Positions 15,517 through 18,243 of a DNA stretch of 18,243 nucleotides are shown here, one piece after another; position 1 is the stretch's first letter, and each line of letters begins with the position of its first letter. Source of the DNA: DASXMX01 sp036794395 (GTDB lineage Bacteria; Planctomycetota; Phycisphaerae; Tepidisphaerales; Tepidisphaeraceae); contig DAIRGS010000140.1 of the NCBI GenBank assembly GCA_036794395.1, positions 1-18,243 of the forward strand. Direction: 5' to 3'. The translations under genes were made by a program, and so were the position numbers. The notes beneath the pieces were generated by a model. That model worked only from the letters and a program-made list of their open reading frames with translations, did not search any database and was not told the origin of the DNA.

Positions 15517-15531
15517 AGGGAAAACTTCCCT
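15517..15531. terminator. Short hairpin between convergent genes
   Basis: AGGGAA-AAC-TTCCCT is a perfect 6-bp stem with a 3-nt loop in the 51-nt gap between the TPR gene and the histidine kinase gene. It overlaps the kinase stop codon. The A-rich flank gives only a weak terminator on either strand. Confidence 0.35.
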
Positions 15532-17188
15532 AAACCGGCAACCTCACCACAAACGTCGTCCCCCCATTGGCCTTGCTGGTAAACGCAATCGTCCCCCCAT
15601 GTGCCTCGACAATCGACTGACAAATAGCCAAGCCCAATCCGCTTCCCCCGGCTTCCCGCGACCGCGCTTTATCCGCACGGAAGAACCGCTCAAACACATG
15701 CTTCTGATCTTCTTCAGCAATGCCCACGCCCGTATCAGCCACCGTAACAATCGCCTGGCCATCCTCCCGCGTCACGGCGAGTTTCACTCCGCCACCGGGG
15801 CGGTTGTATCTGATGGCGTTGCTCAGCAGGTTGGTGATCAATTGCGAGATGCGTGTGCGATCGGCCGTAATTTCCACCGGAACCAGGCTGGATTCGACCT
15901 TTATCTGGTTTTCCACCGCCATCGGCTCCACCATATGCACCGATTCCTCGGCGACCGTCTTGAGATCAAACCGAACAGGATTCAGTTCCAGCCGCCGCGC
16001 GTCTGCCCGAGCCAGCACCAGCAGCGATTCAACGAGCGACTTCATTCGCTTCGACGCTCGAAGGCACGCTTCCAGCGTCTTGCGATATTCTTCAGCAGTG
16101 CGATCTTTGCTCAGGGCAAGTTCCGCGTGCGAATGAATCACGGTCAGCGGCGTTCGTAGCTCGTGCGATGCATCGGCGGTGAACTGAACCTGCCGCTGGA
16201 AGGCCGTGTCCAGGCGCTCGAATGTTTCGTTCAAAGTTTGCGCCAGCACGCCCAGCTCACTTTTGGTTTCCTGAAGATCGATCCGTTGCGAAAGATCCGA
16301 TGCCGAGATCGTTCGCGCGGTGGCGGTAATCGCATTAATCGGACGAATCGCCCGCGTCGAAAGCAACCATCCTCCGGCCAATCCAATCGCCATCACGCCC
16401 GCGCCAACAAACACAAACAGCCATGCGAGCTTTCGAACCTCCTGCCGTTCCCGCGCAACCGAGCGCCCGACCAAAACCTTGCTTTCAAATGGCCCCGGCA
16501 CGATCACTTCGCGAAGCATGCCGTCATCAGGATTCCATCGAAACACAGCCGGACCAAATGGCTTGGAAAACTGCACGGTCCACGGCTGCACCTGTGGTAA
16601 CGGCGCGGACGAATGCAGCATGTCTCCATCCCGCGACCAGATCAGGAAGTAGGGTTGATCGCGCTGATCTTGTCCGACCCGGCTCAATACATCCCGCGGC
16701 ACATCCGCCGCCCTGTCGTTCATCAACGCGAAAAAACCAGGTCCGCCTGAAGGAAATTGCTCCAATTCCGGAACCGCCAATCGAAACACAAACGGCAATT
16801 CATCCGCCATCGATCGTCGTGACCCCCCAGGTCCACCGCCATCACGCGGCCCACCGCCATCCGACGGCCCGCCTCCGCCATCACGCCCAAGCCCGCCAAA
16901 ACCCTCGCGCGTGCCAGCATTCCCTGCGCGCGCATCCGCAGAAAAGCCGCCACCACCTCCACCACCGCCCCCTCCACCCCGAAATCCTCGCCCGCCGCGA
17001 CCAAACGAAGGAGGCCCCAGCGGCCGCGAACCGAGCACGCGCGCCGCGCCTTCAATCTCCCGATCCACCTGGCTGAACCACGACCGGCTGATGCTCACAT
17101 ACAGCGCCGCCGCGAAGCTGATCAACGCCAACGCGAGAATCGCCGCGTGCCAGAGCTGTAGCGTCCAGCGGATGGACCTAAACATCAT
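15530..17188 (-). CDS. Sensor histidine kinase with glycine-rich extracytoplasmic domain
   Basis: A 552-residue membrane histidine kinase. TM1 spans about residues 12-34. The extracytoplasmic domain includes an unusual glycine-rich stretch (about 63-135) with 11 consecutive glycines at 71-81. TM2 (about 258-282) is followed by HAMP (RAIRPINAITATARTISASDLSQRI), then HisKA with the phospho-accepting His at about 342 (ASHELRTPL). The ATPase domain has N-box LLSNAIRYN, D485 in VADTGVGIAEED, an F-box (FERFFRADKAR) and the GGSGLGLAI lid. All key residues are present. ATG at 17188 overlaps the regulator gene by 11 nt and has GAGG nearby; an upstream in-frame start at 17227 lies inside the regulator gene. 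It forms an EnvZ/QseC-like pair with that regulator. The ligand is unknown. Confidence 0.95.
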   Translation of the reverse strand: MMFRSIRWTLQLWHAAILALALISFAAALYVSISRSWFSQVDREIEGAARVLGSRPLGPPSFGRGGRGFRGGGGGGGGGGGFSADARAGNAGTREGFGGLGRDGGGGPSDGGGPRDGGGPGGSRRSMADELPFVFRLAVPELEQFPSGGPGFFALMNDRAADVPRDVLSRVGQDQRDQPYFLIWSRDGDMLHSSAPLPQVQPWTVQFSKPFGPAVFRWNPDDGMLREVIVPGPFESKVLVGRSVARERQEVRKLAWLFVFVGAGVMAIGLAGGWLLSTRAIRPINAITATARTISASDLSQRIDLQETKSELGVLAQTLNETFERLDTAFQRQVQFTADASHELRTPLTVIHSHAELALSKDRTAEEYRKTLEACLRASKRMKSLVESLLVLARADARRLELNPVRFDLKTVAEESVHMVEPMAVENQIKVESSLVPVEITADRTRISQLITNLLSNAIRYNRPGGGVKLAVTREDGQAIVTVADTGVGIAEEDQKHVFERFFRADKARSREAGGSGLGLAICQSIVEAHGGTIAFTSKANGGTTFVVRLPV

Positions 17189-17879
17189 CGTCGTCCTCGG
17201 CCCCGCCATCCGCTGCCGGCGGGCCATTGTCGATCACGTAGCCTTGTCCGCGCCGCGTCTGAATGAATCCTTTGCCCAGCTTTTTGCGCACGTTCGACAC
17301 GTGCACGTCCACCAGATTCGACAAGCTATCATCCTCTTCATCGAACAAATGATCGTAAATCATCGACCGGCTCACCAGCTCCCCGCGATGTATCGCCAGC
17401 AACTCAACCAGCGAATACTCGCGAGCCGTCAGCGCCACGTTCTGCTCGCCTTGATAAACCATCCGCGCCGCCGTATCGACTCGCACATCGCCCATCTCGA
17501 TGATCGCGCTGGCCTTCCCCGCCGACCGCCGAATCAGCGCCCGCAGCCGTGCCAGCAGCTCAGCCAGCTCAAACGGCTTGGTCAAATAATCATCCGCCCC
17601 CGAATCCAATCCCTTCACCCGATCCGGCAGCGCGTCCCGAGCCGTCAACACCAGCACCGGCACCGCGCTGCCTCCCTTCCTCAACTCCTTAATCACCGCG
17701 AACCCATCCATCCGCGGCATCATCAGATCCAACACCACCGCGTCGTACGCCGCCCCCTGCGCCTTAAACAGCCCCTCCTCGCCATCGGCCGCGGTATCCA
17801 CCGCGTACCCATCCTCGCGCAGCGACTGACTGATCACGGTCAACAAATCCGGCTCGTCTTCAACAACCAGCAATCTCAT
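17178..17879 (-). CDS. OmpR/PhoB-family response regulator
   Basis: A 233-residue DNA-binding response regulator. The receiver domain (1-115) has acidic residues E7/D8, phospho-acceptor D51 in VVLDLMMPRMDG, T79 and K101 in DYLTKPF. The C-terminal winged helix (about 128-218) shows LTAREYSLVELLA, DVHVSNVRKKLG and the RGQGYVI wing. The tail is acidic (EDDDDV). The frame continues into GATGATGTTTAG, where the kinase gene starts, so the two are translationally coupled. ATG at 17879 has GAGGT about 11 nt upstream. It is the first gene of a two-gene minus-strand operon. The target genes cannot be told from the sequence. Confidence 0.96.
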   Translation of the reverse strand: MRLLVVEDEPDLLTVISQSLREDGYAVDTAADGEEGLFKAQGAAYDAVVLDLMMPRMDGFAVIKELRKGGSAVPVLVLTARDALPDRVKGLDSGADDYLTKPFELAELLARLRALIRRSAGKASAIIEMGDVRVDTAARMVYQGEQNVALTAREYSLVELLAIHRGELVSRSMIYDHLFDEEDDSLSNLVDVHVSNVRKKLGKGFIQTRRGQGYVIDNGPPAADGGAEDDDDV

Positions 17880-17939
17880 GGCGACAGTTTACCTCGGCCA
17901 ACCTGAAGAGCGCGTGAAGGATCCCGAATGGAAATCAGG

Positions 17940-17976
17940 CACAGAGGGCCACAGAGAACACAAAGGACACAGAGAA
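17940..17976 (-). repeat. 9-bp-period CACAGAG-type intergenic repeat
   Basis: Four degenerate units lie in a row on the plus strand: CACAGAGGG (17940), CACAGAGAA (17950), CACAAAGGA (17959) and CACAGAGAA (17968). This is the reverse orientation of the array at 114-140, so related arrays stand near both ends of the window. It belongs to a dispersed intergenic type found in diverse environmental bacteria, by recollection rather than by search. Confidence 0.65.
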
Positions 17977-18003
17977 AGACCCGAAATCGATCCACCCATA
18001 CCC

Positions 18004-18075
18004 TGTCATCCTGGAGCGAAGCGAAGGATCTGCTCTCAGGTGAACTGTTCGGCCACCCGATCCTTCGCGTCGCTC
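18004..18075. repeat. GAGCGAAGCGAAGGATC inverted-repeat element
   Basis: TGTCATCCTGGAGCGAAGCG (18004-18023), continuing AAGGATCT, is the well-known dispersed 'CHPERSEGS-type' intergenic sequence that is often mistranslated as protein. The arm GAGCGAAGCGAAGGATC (18014-18030) recurs inverted as GATCCTTCGCGTCGCTC (18059-18075), with one mismatch over 17 bp and a 28-nt spacer. Together they form a REP-like hairpin element. Short ORFs across it are not genes. Confidence 0.7.
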
Positions 18076-18110
18076 TAAATGCCCGTGCGCGATTCCGCGC
18101 CTTTTCGTGA

Positions 18111-18129
18111 CATGGCTTTCTAAGCCATG
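18111..18129. repeat. Perfect 7-bp hairpin
   Basis: CATGGCT-TTCTA-AGCCATG forms a perfect 7-bp stem with a 5-nt loop downstream of the inverted-repeat element. No T-tract follows on either strand. It may be part of the same dispersed element or a weak terminator for a gene beyond the window. Confidence 0.35.
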
Positions 18130-18243
18130 ATTGAGGGGGATGACCGTCAGCGCCGGGTCAGGTTTGGGAAAGCCAACTTTCGACATGTGGACAACCTTCT
18201 GAATTTGCCTGGAGAAAATGCCCGGTTCCGGCGAGTTGGTTTT

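Larger units (their letters stand above)
17880..18243. other. Right-end region without a gene
   Basis: No credible gene is visible in the last ~360 nt. Three repeat or hairpin structures (17940-17976, 18004-18075, 18111-18129) occupy most of it. The promoter of the response regulator operon should lie just right of 17879, but I cannot identify it with confidence. Confidence 0.5.

Noticed and set aside
16911..17906. Long plus-strand ORF (331 codons) rich in P, R, H and Q
   Set aside because: It runs antisense to the histidine kinase and response regulator genes. The proline run mirrors the kinase's glycine tract, and no domain is visible.
17878..18110. Short plus-strand ORFs containing CHPGAKRRICS-like peptides
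   Set aside because: These are mistranslations of the dispersed TGTCATCCTG...GAAGGATC element, a known source of spurious proteins.

Overview
The window looks like chromosomal DNA from a planctomycete, most likely class Phycisphaerae (a Tepidisphaera/Humisphaera-like lineage). The signs are two proteins with the planctomycetal LEPR-XLL N-terminal motif (LERRLMLS, LEPRQLLS), three membrane proteins with the 'CPxCGYDLR...CPECG' zinc ribbon typical of this phylum, GspG-like C-terminal segments in large membrane-anchored proteins, frequent GTG/TTG starts and fairly GC-rich DNA. No tRNA, rRNA, CRISPR array, transposase, integrase or phage gene was seen. Placement comes from motif recognition, not a search.

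Left part (1-5567): a convergent gene pair occurs twice in tandem. Each unit has a plus-strand zinc-ribbon/Yip1-like multi-pass membrane protein (291-1154; 2725-3564). Its 3' end overlaps the 3' end of a minus-strand, single-TM protein with a pseudopilin-like C-terminus (1128-2588; 3481-4938). The overlap is 27 nt in copy 1 and 84 nt in copy 2. A third zinc-ribbon membrane protein of different architecture (4998-5567) follows.

Middle part (5635-8887, minus strand): a tight four-gene operon, read right to left. It encodes an ECF-type sigma factor, a zinc-finger anti-sigma factor with one TM helix, a Spy/LTXXQ-like exported protein overlapping the anti-sigma gene, and a LEPR-XLL surface protein with a C-terminal membrane anchor. 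The sigma factor has a strong Shine-Dalgarno before a TTG start. A terminator-like hairpin with a T-rich tail lies about 100 nt upstream of that start, on the coding strand. The arrangement suggests envelope sensing coupled to expression of a surface protein.

Right-middle part (9287-15478, plus strand): a DinB/DUF1572-like protein; a second LEPR-XLL protein with PKD-like domains and EF-hand-type loops, whose leader can fold to hide its Shine-Dalgarno; an unrecognised exported protein 14 nt downstream; a short decayed copy of the LEPR-XLL protein's C-terminal region; and a TPR/heptosyltransferase-like protein fused to a DUF6165-like domain.

Right end (15530-17879, minus strand): an OmpR-type response regulator and its histidine kinase, overlapping by 11 nt. 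The kinase has an unusual glycine-rich extracytoplasmic segment. The last ~360 nt hold no gene but carry degenerate 9-bp repeats and a 'GAGCGAAGCGAAGGATC' inverted-repeat element, both of widely dispersed intergenic types.

The best candidates for something new are the sigma/anti-sigma/Spy-like/LEPR-XLL operon, the duplicated tail-to-tail gene pair, the SD-sequestering leader at 9947-10027, and the relic at 13260-13355.
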